Below, in pieces: positions 1 to 12,300 of a stretch of DNA of 64,000 bases. Numbering within the stretch: the first letter of the stretch is position 1; every line of letters starts with the position of its first letter. The DNA comes from Vanessa cardui (lineage: Eukaryota > Arthropoda > Insecta > Lepidoptera > Nymphalidae): the NCBI RefSeq assembly GCF_905220365.1, contig NC_061124.1, forward strand, positions 7,070,501 through 7,134,500, given 5' to 3'. Both the position numbers and the translations under genes were made by a program. The notes beneath the pieces are model-generated. The model saw only the letters and a list, made by a program, of their open reading frames with translations, had not been told where the DNA came from and did not search any database.

Positions 1-243
1 TATTGATGAAAACTCTCAAGACCACAGTCTGATATACCTTTTAATTCCGAGTGGGTGCGTTGCCTAAACGTGAGAAGACGCGTGTGCGCTGAACGGAATA
101 TAGTGAAGTAAAAAACACCAATACAAAATGGCATCATGCTTACAAGACGAAGGCGTAAAGAGGGATTAGAGGAGAAGACGCGAGTAACATCGATGCACAC
201 AGAGATTTGGAGCTGCGAAGGACGAGGCGAGCGAGCGACTTAC

Positions 244-358
244 GAGGATCCTTCCGAGCTAGATATGGAGGCGAGGCTGTCGGAGTACACCTCGTGCGAG
301 CGCTGGAAGGATGTGGTAGCAGCCCCGGAGCGCTTGCGGCGCGCGCCTTTCCCGCCCT
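244..358 (-). CDS. Rim: Rim exon 17b, candidate alternative to 17a
   Basis: A 115-nt exon enters in phase 1 (G|AG gives Glu) and encodes GGKGARRKRSGAATTSFQRS, then HEVYSDSLASISSSEGS. It leaves in phase 2 at a perfect GTAAGT donor (243-238). Its layout (basic start, FQRS-HEV, Ser-rich end) mirrors the TVQRS-EEV and Ser-rich end of exon 17a. The acceptor (CGCGTAG) has a weak pyrimidine tract, so the 5' border is less sure than the donor. Confidence 0.65.
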
Positions 359-3300
359 CTACGCGACAGATGCGTCCGTCGCGGACACGCAACACATTCA
401 ATACCGTAATAAATTTATGCCAATTACATTTACTTCACAAACATTTTGAATATACATTTACATCTTAAGTTAATTATCCCTGAAATATAATTATCTCTAT
501 ATTTAATCATATTCAATTTGATTGATTTTTAATGTACATTCTATTGTCAATCAACATTGTCTGCCCTGGATCGACCGATACTTTTCGAATATCTTTCTCG
601 ATGTCTTTGTTTCAGTTCTTAAATATACCTAGGTTTTCGATTTCTGCTTTATATTGGTGTTTAGTAAGTACGAAAATACGAACGGAGTTATCATTAGCTG
701 GCAATATTAACATATGTACCTACTTATACAAATGGATAAAATTATTAATCAATGTTTGAAAATTGTAATACTCACTTAATTTCTAAGCCATGTTGTAAAT
801 GATTTAGCATTTGAGACAATGTTGATTAAAGCAACCTTTATGCGAGACAGTTCTTTTTAAAAATCTAAACGTAATACCAGAGCATTGAAATTATCTAATT
901 TTATTTTAAAAATTACTCGCTCGTTTATAGGCCAATACATTTACCAGTAAAAGCTCTACATAGCCGACGCTGCAAAGCAACATTACATATACATCTATCG
1001 AAGTGAATGTTCGGTGCATGCTGTGTTATATTACACATTATACATTAGACGTAGACAGAGGTTGTCCTAACTGTTCGCCTAAATCGGATTGAACAATCGA
1101 ACACAACGCGTCGCGTAAGATCTACCGCCTCAGAACCCGCACTATTGTGTCAATGTGACGGGTATGAGCGCCGCGAACCTGCCGTCGTCGTTCTCGCTCG
1201 AGGCTGAGGAAGCTCGTGAGACGCCGGTACCCCCCCTCATTTCCCCGGGCACCACTTCTTCGCTGCGTTGAACCGTAAACGAATTTTTCCCACGTTTACC
1301 GAAACCTAACCTTCTTTTCCTTCCTGTCGATCAATCCATCAACACATCACTTAAATATAGCATTTTTACCAGTTTTAGTTATTTCTATAATACAATATTT
1401 AATCCTAAAATATCACGTACAATTTATTTGTGTAGGATGTGTTTTGACATCAACGATTCCTATTAGAGCTACTATAGTTTACCTGTGGCGGATAGCTGCG
1501 AGGTCGAGTTGCTTTTCTTCCCCATACCAGGCCCGAAGTAATCTCTTGGTTCAGCTTTAAGTAGAACGTCATCGTTGGCAGGTTCTATTTCACTTGTTCC
1601 GCCGAGAGCGGTGTCACTGAGACTGCCGTCTTGAGGTGTATGTTTTATAGGGATTATTATTTTCATAACAATATATAAATATTATTTTTAAAACCTTATA
1701 ATTTATGAGTACAAATTATGTAATTGAATTTAAAAATATACCTGCTTTTTCATCAGGAGGAACATCAGCATTGCTAAGACTTCTGGTGAATTGTCCCCGC
1801 CTTGACTCGCGTCTCTCGAGGGGCTGTTGTTGGCTGTGATTGCGTCCATTCTCACGTCCTCCGTAATCATTACTGCATTCCAAGTCAGCGGTATTCAAAT
1901 TGATTTCAGAATTTTTGTTTGTGACATCCGTTGAAGATTTTTCGTTAGTTCGTTTTGAATTATGCTCCCCATGTCGCGGCATTCGGGTTTGTTCAGCAAT
2001 AGTAGAGTCACCATCCCCGGGAAGGTATGTCGTCGCTTCGGTAGTTTTGTGATGAGTGTCATCGGGTGGTAAGTGCGGGGCGTCGGATGAAAGCAGACCA
2101 CAGGGCGAGCCGAGGTTCGTGGGAGAAAGACCAACAGATAAAGAATTAGCCATTTTACTATATTCTGGGATTAAATGGTAGGTTTCAGCTTTAGGAAAAG
2201 CCGGGGTGTAAGCATTCTCTTCGATATACAAGGGTTTGTTTAATGAGTTATCTATACTACGCTGGTTAGGTAAGGATTTTGGCGGGTGATGATTTTTTAC
2301 ATTATGCGATGGTGTTTTGATATTGCTTACACTTTTATAATTACTCGTTATTTTGTAATCCTTAACATGCATACTTTCAGGTGCTTGGTTATACATGTTA
2401 GAAACGTACATTTTCTTAAAAATTGTACTACTTTCATCTGGTGTTACAGGTTTTGAGTAAGAAGGGGAACTTTTAGTTGAAACCATTGAGTCTGAACGAC
2501 TTCTAGAGATTCTAGGAATTCTGTATTTTTCGTTATACCCAAATTCACTACTCGCTGCGTTATATTCGGGGAAGCTAGTTTGATCTCTACAATCTGTTCT
2601 TAGATCTAATGATAAAAAAGTCTTCCTATCGATATCTCTAATTAAAGGGCAAGAATGAGAATTATTGTGCAAATCTAAAACTTTTGGACTTAAAGTTACA
2701 TCCCGATGTATATTATAAGGTTCTATATCTAAGCTATTTTGTTTCTCGACACTAATGTGTATCGTAGTTTCTGGTATGCTATCATCACTTGTGTAACCGT
2801 GATAATGGTGATTATATTCATCTTTATTTAAATGAGTATCACGGTTTAAGTCGCTTATATTGGATTCGTTGTCATCTTCAAAAAAAGGGACGTCGGGTAA
2901 TGTTCTTGTATGCAGGTTTATTATATTATCTGTGTTTATTATTTTGTTTTGTATTCTAGCTAGTTCTTCATATCTTTGATATAAATCGTTTTCATTCACG
3001 TTGTTTAAATTTTGGTAGTAAAGAGTAGGCTGTCTCTGAAATTTTCTTTTGATGGGATTTTTCTGTGCTCGTATTTTACAAGGCATATGAAGTTTATCGG
3101 AATTACAATAAAGTGATCTGTTGTATTTTGCTTCATCATAATAGCTATTTAGTTCAAGATTGTCATTGTACCTATTACTTAATTCAATTAAGCTTTTAGG
3201 ACAGGCACCGGCAGAACGGCTGCGTGCTAAGGTGCGACGTTGACGGCGGTTGGGACGCACACGGTGAGATTTCTCCGATGGTGTAATACAACTATATTGC

Positions 3301-6300
3301 AAAAAATGTCGTGTACCGTCAGTTATCCCGACCGCCGGCTGATCGTAATGATACTCAAGGGCGGATGGAGAACTATTACAAAAGGAGGATGTGCTATAAG
3401 TGGGAAGCGTTTGCGTCCGGCTGTAAAGCATGGAAGCAACCAATAATGAATATTTTTTTCATGCAAGATATTTTTTTTCTGTTATATTTTTTTAATGGCT
3501 AAACGGAAAGCAAAAAAAGATGTTTGGTTTATGTATTTTTGGTCACATGTAGGAAAGATAGGCCGAATATAATAAATTGAAAAAAATCGATTATTTTTTG
3601 TGATTTGTGAAGTTCAATTCGACTTAATAATAATTTCATTTGAATAAGTTCAAAAGTTAGAGAAAATGTATATAATTGATAAGATAAGAAAACTATTCAA
3701 TATAATGTCACCTTAGCATCCTTGTGGGACGAGGTCGTTCAGATTGCGTACTGAAAGCACTAGAGGTGACGGAGGCGACAGACTCGAGGTCTGAATCGGC
3801 GGCGGTCGCGTCCGGCGAGAGGCGACGCCGTGGCGCCCAGCCGCCGCCTCGTGCCGCAAGCTCAGAGTCAGATAGCCCTGCATAGTGTCTCTCCCAGCCT
3901 AAATAATGTTACTGCGTTTGTTATACTATCCACAGTCCGTGGGACGAACCAGAGAGAGAATAGACACACCGTCTTCAACAACCGCAAACTGTTTGTATGA
4001 CTACAGTAATACGAGTAATATGTGTGTGGTGTTTCTATATCGCCAATTATATGACCTCGCTTTGATTATTTTAGAATTTAAGATAACTCTAGAGAATTTA
4101 CATGTTACTAAAATGAAACATGTCGTCTATGTGGTTAGTGATCTCATCGATAATATATTATTTGTATTCTGTATTATGTATGTATCGAGCATACTATGTG
4201 AAAATATGTATATGTGTAGTACGCGTTTAAAAAACAGCATTTCCTCCAAATTTTGAACACAACTTTAAATTTGGATGGATCTTTTTTTAAAGTACTTACT
4301 GCCTACATTGATATATTTTTTTAAATGTTTGAATGTGTCAAAGAAATTTTTTTTTTTTATTTAATAACGTGATACGATGATTAGAATCGACATTCATACG
4401 ATATTTCCGGCATGAGTAAGCCGCTGCGTTTTCGAATAACGTCAGAAGATTGCAGATGACGACGAAATAGCAAGTGAAGGTATGGATGTATTGACCTTGT
4501 GGCGTGCTGCGGTAGGTAAGTGTGGCGCCAATGTGGTGCGGGGCGATCCACTTACGTTCTTCAAGATCCGCAGACACTTGCGCGCGCATCGCCCTCTGCC
4601 CACTCTGCTGCACATAAAATAATAGTCATATTTGTCTTTTTTCACCCAGAGCAACTCTGAAATTATGTGATCACAATAATGTTTCTGGTGCAGCATACCT
4701 GGTGTGGTATTTGCGGCAGCTGTCGCTTCTTGGGGCTAGTGGTGGGAGTGGCTGTGGCGGAGCGGGATTGGAACCGCGGTGCATACGCATGTGTTGGTAG
4801 CCGGGCGTCACCGCGCTCCTCGCACACTGCAAAGTAACGTAAGCTGCTTTCCACCTTTTAGTTGCAGCAACTTTGATTGTTTCAATATCGACCCGGACTA
4901 AATAAATATCTGTTTCTACTATTGTTTATTGATGATTTTTGTAAGGAAAATTATTGCAAACTGCTTATTATCATTTTTTTTTGTTTAGTTATAGTTATGA
5001 CCAACGACAAATAATATTTAAGATTTTCATCGAAGTAATACATCGAATAAGTATATAAGTTGAAAAATAACTTACGAAGTTGGCTTTGAAAGAGAATTAA
5101 GGTAGTAAGTAGAATGGCATGCAATCATAAACACTGTGAGATCGTCGAAAATAAAAGTTGCATTCATGAGGAATCATGATTACAACGTATCATAATTCGA
5201 GTGGTTAGCGTGCTCTTAGGTACAGGACGAGGGCGGAAGATGCGTGAAACAAAAATGAAGGAAGGTAGAACAGTAAGTGGCAGTAAAGTGGTGATGATCG
5301 CGATACGTGCAAGTCGCGACGATGTGTTCCGTGCGGGGTCCGGGCCCGCGGTCTACCGTGGCCGAACACCTCCGCTATACGTCGCAAACTCGCAACATGA
5401 GTGGCATTCGTATACACAGCGAATTGTAGGACCACGATAAGGAAACAGAAATATTTTAACGATTTACCAGAACATTTAAAGTTTAACTTGTACATACCGA
5501 TGCTGAGCTTTAGGGCAAGAAGACGTGTCATTATATGCGTTTAAGTAAACACAAACCCAAATCTATAATTGGATCATGCTCATCGCGTAATTTAATCATA
5601 GCGATATTAATTTTGCGAGCCAACGATAATAGGACAGTTGGGTCGTAAAATTACAATATAAACCTGCACGCCTTCAAAACGAAAAGGCTAGATCGTGAAA
5701 ATGGATACCGCATTCTCCAGTCTCAGTAGAAAAACGCTCCTAAATAACAGAGTCGATATCGGGTAAACTTCTGTGATTCAAACGGAAGTAGCGATATGAG
5801 TAGACAGTTCCGTGTCGAAGTGACCATACGTAAGGCGTGTGCGTCGTGGGCGGCGTAGCGCGGCACGGACGCGGGCGGCGACAGCGAGCGCCGCGGCGAC
5901 GCGCTGCGCCCGCCCGCCGCCGACTGCGAGCGCGCGCCGCACCCGCTCTGCGGGTACACCATTAAAAATATTTTGTCATTTTTTTGTTATTATTATTTTG
6001 ATCATGACTCAAATTCAAGTATCTAATACTGAGTCTCACTCGTTCTCTGGACATGCCGGCGGTTCTCACTCGACCCGCTGGTGACATGTCCCGACGACTA
6101 CATCGCGTTCCTTCAATCTAAAAAGCAAAATTTTCTTTAAATAATACATGTGATACTTTTAGTTAGCTATTACACTACTACGCAGAGCATATGTGTTTGT
6201 GTGCGTGTTTCTGTGTATGACAAGTGGTTGCATGTGCTTATCGTGTGGGCAAGCTTAAGCGCACTCTCTATTCTCTTAATCTATTCTTATTTCATTCGAT

Positions 6301-9300
6301 TGTATAATATCAATTCAACTCGGACATAGTTTTGACTAAGGACGCCGTTCGTCATTTGTGTGTTTTCAGAGGTACGAGTGTACTATATCTTCCAATCTGC
6401 TACTGAGAATTTCTCGACATAACCCCATAAATAACCCAACAACATGTTGATGTCGTTGGGTTCATCAAGGGTTTGACCTCAAGAATTCTAAGCTTTCTTA
6501 TTATTGTTATTTTATAGCTATACGGATGAGTGGGCCAGTGTAGCCACCGTAATCACGTGTATAATACGTCACCAACCTTTGTAGTTAAGACAAAGGTTGG
6601 TGACGTATTGGCGATGTTAGAAATGATTAATATGTCGTGCAGCGCTTGAGTCTATGGGCGGTGGTGAACACATACTATCAAGTGGATACGTTGGCCGCCT
6701 ACTTATCATATTAACACAATAAAAAGTCTGACGTGCGACGATAACGGTCACTTGCCAAAATGTTCGCTTTCTCAACATGTATTTAAAGTGAATGTAATAA
6801 CAATTTAAAAAGGGACTTCAGCACTCCTTTTATTTAAGTCCTTTTTTAAAAAAATCCCCTGGCCTTATAACCTACGAAGGTATTATTGTAGGTAGTGTCC
6901 TGCATTGATGAAAAGACATTACCATACTCTTAGGTTAGGTTAGTATGGTGTATGGCTTTCTATCTCTTTTATAAAATAGGTCGGTCGATCTAAGTTTTAA
7001 TGGGAATACATTTTACGTCATTAATAACAATGAAGTAACCTCATGGGGTGGCGGAGGACTCGAGCTCGAGGCGAGGCTGGAGAGCGAATGATGTCGGCGA
7101 AGGTCGCACTCGCTTGGAGTATCGGAGTCGGAGAGACGCGAAGTCGATGTGGAAGGCGGCGATAGGTGCTCTCCATCCACGTCATCGTCGCGGTACCGCT
7201 ATTACGAAAGGTTGTTTCCATTTACATTTCTCATATATAAACATGTTATGACAAAATAAATATAGTATAAATTATGAGCGATCAAGAATGGTAAAATGAA
7301 AACTGAAGATAGGGTAATTTACTCTTTACAAATAAAAAAATGAATCAAACAAAGTTTTTTCTATTTATAAATTAATGTATACTTACACCATAACCAACGA
7401 TTTCTTCGTGTGGTTTCAAGATGTGCCAGGTAGGTTCGTGGTTAATAATATTATCCAGATCAAGGAGAACTTCACCGAGGAAATCGTTTGGGCCGTAACG
7501 ATTTAAGTCCCATACAGTGACCTGATCAGAAGAAAATATTATGGGTTAAGAAAAAAGCTGTAAGATAAAACAATGGCAATTATAAGACTACTTTACATCT
7601 TTACCTCTAGGGTTCGTTTTTTGATATCAGTTATTCGTATTCCACAGTATACGAAGGTCTGATTCCATCTGGGTTCCAGGGTATTTGCAAGGGTCTTAGT
7701 GCGGCGTTTGCTCTTTTCGCTTTTATCAGGCAGCAGAAATACTTTGGCATACGGACATCGCGGAGAACCATCTGGTCTTGGGCTGAGACCGGTGGCTGAT
7801 AGCACTGTTACAAGCAGTTGCAGTGCCGGGATGTCGAAGTTAACTTTTAACTATAAAAAAAATAGTAACGAATTGATCTCGTTTATAACAATTCGTCTTT
7901 TAAAAAATAAAAAAAAAATCACGCATGTATTGATTATTTAAGGATTCTAACTATACAACTTAATCTGGTCAGGTACCTATTAAAATTAATGTTGAAATAA
8001 AGAATATCCCACAACACTGAAGTTATATGAACTCTGAGAAAATTTCACTGCATATCGTATAAACCGAGGTGATATAAATAAGTTATGTCAACTATGATTT
8101 TATATTATGTTAAGTCTCTTTTGCTTCAGTCATAAATTGGAGCTAAAAATGAGTTAGGAATTAGAATAACTGACGAGTGGGTGGACCTGCCCACCCATTA
8201 TTACCTGTATTCGACCAGTGACACTGATGTTATTGTGGTTGTGTCGCGCAGAACGGCGGCGGGCGTGAATATCGGGTGAGCCAGGTGAAGTCACCAAGAC
8301 GCTCGGCTTCTCGCAGCCACCCATGATTTCAGTGTACACTTCTATACAATGATTTTGAAGTTATGATTTGGTATACAATCCCGAAATTAAGAATTTAAAT
8401 CTTGGGTGACATGACATGTATTAACTAGGTTTTTATTATGAAATCAAAATGAAATATTTATATTATTAAATGATATAATTGTAGAAAAGAATATATCTAT
8501 TCAATGTATTGTTTTAAATTCAAAACTGTTCCTGAATAATATTGAACAAAAAAGTCACCTTTATGCGCTCTCCAGGATTGGACAGTCCTGTTGGGGGCCA
8601 GCGACCGCGAGACTACGAGCTCGACATGCGAGTCATGTTTACTGTTCGCCACAATTGTAGCTACTTCGTCTGCTGTACGGCCTTGAAGTGCATATCCATT
8701 CCACTGTAATACTTCATCTCCTGAAGAAGTAAACCATATTTTATATTTTAATATTTTTTTTATTGATAGCAGTTTAATAAATGTTGATTCGTAATTAAGA
8801 TAACTATTATTAGTTTGTGTTAATAACCTATTCTTAGCTGTCCTTCCAAGTCTGCGATGGATCCCTTTTTCACCTTTTCAACGACCGCACTTCGTGTACC
8901 GTCTGGTAGAATTTTTCCTCCAACTACTTTCAGTCCTAGAATTGCCGAGGAGTAATTGGAACTTCCTTCCATCAAACTCTTCCGCAAAACCATATGGCCG
9001 ATCATTCGCGTTCCGTCAGCGGAGACTTGCCAGTTAAGTGGGAACTGTCAGAAATGTAACGCGCTTAGGATAAAGTCAACATAAAAATATATAGGTATGT
9101 CACAAACAGTCAGCAAATTTGGCTAAAAGTGTGTCGCAATTACGAAAGTGCACACTTAGTGAAACGAATCATGCCTGCGAATGCAATCATGCTACAGCCA
9201 AACACTAATATCCTATGCCATATAACCCGCTCTCATATTTTCCATTCGTTTTTGTTTATTATAAAAGTTAAAGACTACGTAACTTTCTGTTTAATTGAGC

Positions 9301-12300
9301 TTCAAGCCGTTAATATTTATGGGCACGTATTAAAAATATATATATTTATAATATTCCGAAATTAAAAAGTCATTGATAATTGAGCTTAAATCTTTCAATA
9401 AGTTTTTCGATTTAAAAGCAAGCTAATAACAACCCTTAGTACAAGAAATGAGCAATGTTCTTTATATACCTTAGGGCAATCGCCCCTGTTCGAGTCTTCG
9501 CTGGAAGTGAAAGTGCTAGACGTATCGATGCCCGAGTCTTTGGTAGCGGAGTCCTGGCTAGTCTGTCTCTCGGACTCCCAGCGTAAGGAGGCCCAGTCAT
9601 GCGGGCCGCCAGATGCATCGCGACCCCCCCGAGGGAACGTCGCAGCACCTTCGTGGCCGTCGAAGCGGACAGTTTTTTTTCTCCTTTCCGTGAAACGTCT
9701 GTTATCGGAGGAGTCTTCCCACAAGTAAGCACTCTTATATACGGCACGATCAGGACGCGGACCCCCATCAGTGACGTAGGGTCGCAAGTACGAGCCCTCG
9801 CCATCGTCACGGGCGCGCCACCGACAATCTGTGACCGAGTCGAAGCTACGACCGCCGGCCGGCGCCGTCCTTGCCGTATCGAACGCTCCGCGCGCCTCCG
9901 GCATGTACGAAGCCGGTGAATGATTAGTGAAATTGTAATAATTGTTGGCAGCCACGCTGGTACTGCGCAGGTGTGGGTTCCGGAGAGATGAACACGCCTC
10001 AAGTTGTCCTAAGAATGACAACGGTTAAATAGCAACTAGTCGAAACGGGCCAATGTTCTTTAACCGTCCAACGACTTGCGCGCCCGTACGCGCCCGGAAC
10101 CAATCATTTCAATATTTGTAAACTTATTGTTATATTTATAATTTAATTTCAAGAGAAATTTTATAGTTAGACGTAACGTAAATTTATCACGGTGATTACT
10201 TGAGAACGATACGACCCTAGGTTTACGTTATTAGCACAAAACAAATTAAACGCAGTTAAAGCGGTGAACACGCAAAAGCGGAAAGAATGTGTGACAACTT
10301 ATTTAAGTCTAATAAAGTAATAAACAACCGTTCCAAAAAAATATTGCAACAAAATCTAAGACATTTACATTGAACCAAGTATGTTACACTTCTTTTCGCC
10401 CAAACATGCATTGCTTGAACCACAAAAAATGTCACAGGAATTATGTTTGCCTTCTTATCTGATCAATTGTAATTGTATGTCATCTTGACAAAAAAATTAC
10501 TCAGTTTGTAACAGTTATTTCATCTCTATGATAATCTAATTTACAATATTGAATATTTTATTCAGTATAAGATTATGTAGACGATAAAAAAGCGTGGAAT
10601 TAATACTTTTGGACTTCCAGGCAAGATCAATTACATACATGACTGTATTTTTAACTTTTAAAAAAGAGTAAAACGTTGTTAAAAATTTACTAGTCGTTTG
10701 CACGCATATAGATATAATTAATTCAAGATACAGCAATATGGCATGAAGAGAAATTTAAATATTAATGATCCATGACCAGAAAAGATGCATTTATCCCAAA
10801 GAAATATAAATAAAAAAGGAACGTGTTAATTTTGACTGGTTCAAGCAATAAGAAGCAGAGGTACATTCATATATGCTGAGATGTTTTATTTTATTAATCT
10901 GTTTATTTATGCACAAAATCATAAATTATATTTGTAATTGTTATGTTATAATCATGTACTTCTGCGAAAGATGATTTTGTTGATGATAATGACTCAAGTA
11001 TTAGGAAAGATAGAAATTTAGTTAAATTTAATAGCGATCACAATTGGCCGACCAAAGAAGTAGATTCAACAAAACGAGAAACGAACAATAACAATACTGA
11101 AACATCTATAATATTTAGCTTAGTTTACAACGCATCATTTTCCCGAAATACGCCCTCTCACCGATAAAAACTTTTTCATTTTTTCATCTAATATCGCTTG
11201 GCGCTGGTTTCTGGTAGCTTCGGGAGCGCTCCTATCTCTAGCATTACCTGCGAACAGTTCAGGGCGTAGTGAGGTTCGAGAAGACGCGGCGCGAAGCACG
11301 GCGCGGAACCGGGCGTATAGCAGAGGCGCGCGAGACGCTCGCGGCGTTTTGAACATTATTTTATTTAAGTGTTTTTTTTTTACAATATGCATAGCGACGA
11401 ATGATTAACAACATATATTTTTAAACGTACATATAACAGGTCTATATCTGAAAAAAATACTATATATATACAATATCAGTTAAACACGGTCTCAGAGAAA
11501 TGAATAGTCAGAGTACTTACTTATTTTTTCTCTCATACATACTAAATGAACAGACATGATGTAAACATAAAATATGTATATGTACCTATGGATAAGTTTA
11601 GGTGCTCTAGAAAACAGACTTCTTTGTGAAAATTGGCTTATTCGTTTAGAACTTTTAATTAACCTGACACTATCTAAGAACTACAACCGTTAATAAAATT
11701 GTATACCTCGCACGGAACACCTTAACTTTATCGCTACAAAATGTTGAAAGATAATGTGATATACTTTTAAACTTTTGATCAGAAACTTTATGAACGTACG
11801 TACTTAATACACTAGAATTACGGTATAAATATTTGCGTGTTGTAAAGTGTAGCTGTCGTGTGGGTGACAAATAAAAATCGCTTGGATGGAAGGGAATTGT
11901 GACGACACAGGTGGGATAGAGTGGCGCTGGGAGAGCGTGCGCACTTACCACGGTCGCGATACTCGTCGTTCTCATCGGAGATACACTCCGGTACCTCGTC
12001 GTCCGAGGAGGACGAGCGAGGCGGCAACGGCGGGTGCGACCCGGGCGTGTGCGGCAACGGCAGCAGTTGCGTGCCCTGAGGTGGCAGCATCGGGATTCCT
12101 GTGTCCTCAACACCGTAAGATGCTTTTTGTCTCGGGTGTACGAGATGCGGATGAGTCCGGGCAAGTCCTTCGAGCTCCCCGTAACACCGTGCCTCCTGTT
12201 GACTGTACTGCCGACGCAGTGCACTACCTGATCTTTGTAAAGGTTGATTTTCCTTTTCTGCGGCACTATGGGCCCGTTCTAACTTTGGTCTCTTATCCAA

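Noticed and set aside
5320..5387. Possible extra Rim exon (EVFGHGRPRARTPHGTHRRD)
   Set aside because: It accepts the phase of exon 11 but leaves a phase that exon 12 cannot use, and I do not recognise the sequence in RIM proteins.
9436..10002. Second minus-strand frame of 188 codons and plus-strand frames in the same place
   Set aside because: They overlap Rim exon 4 in other frames; only the 10021-9395 frame keeps phase with the flanking exons.
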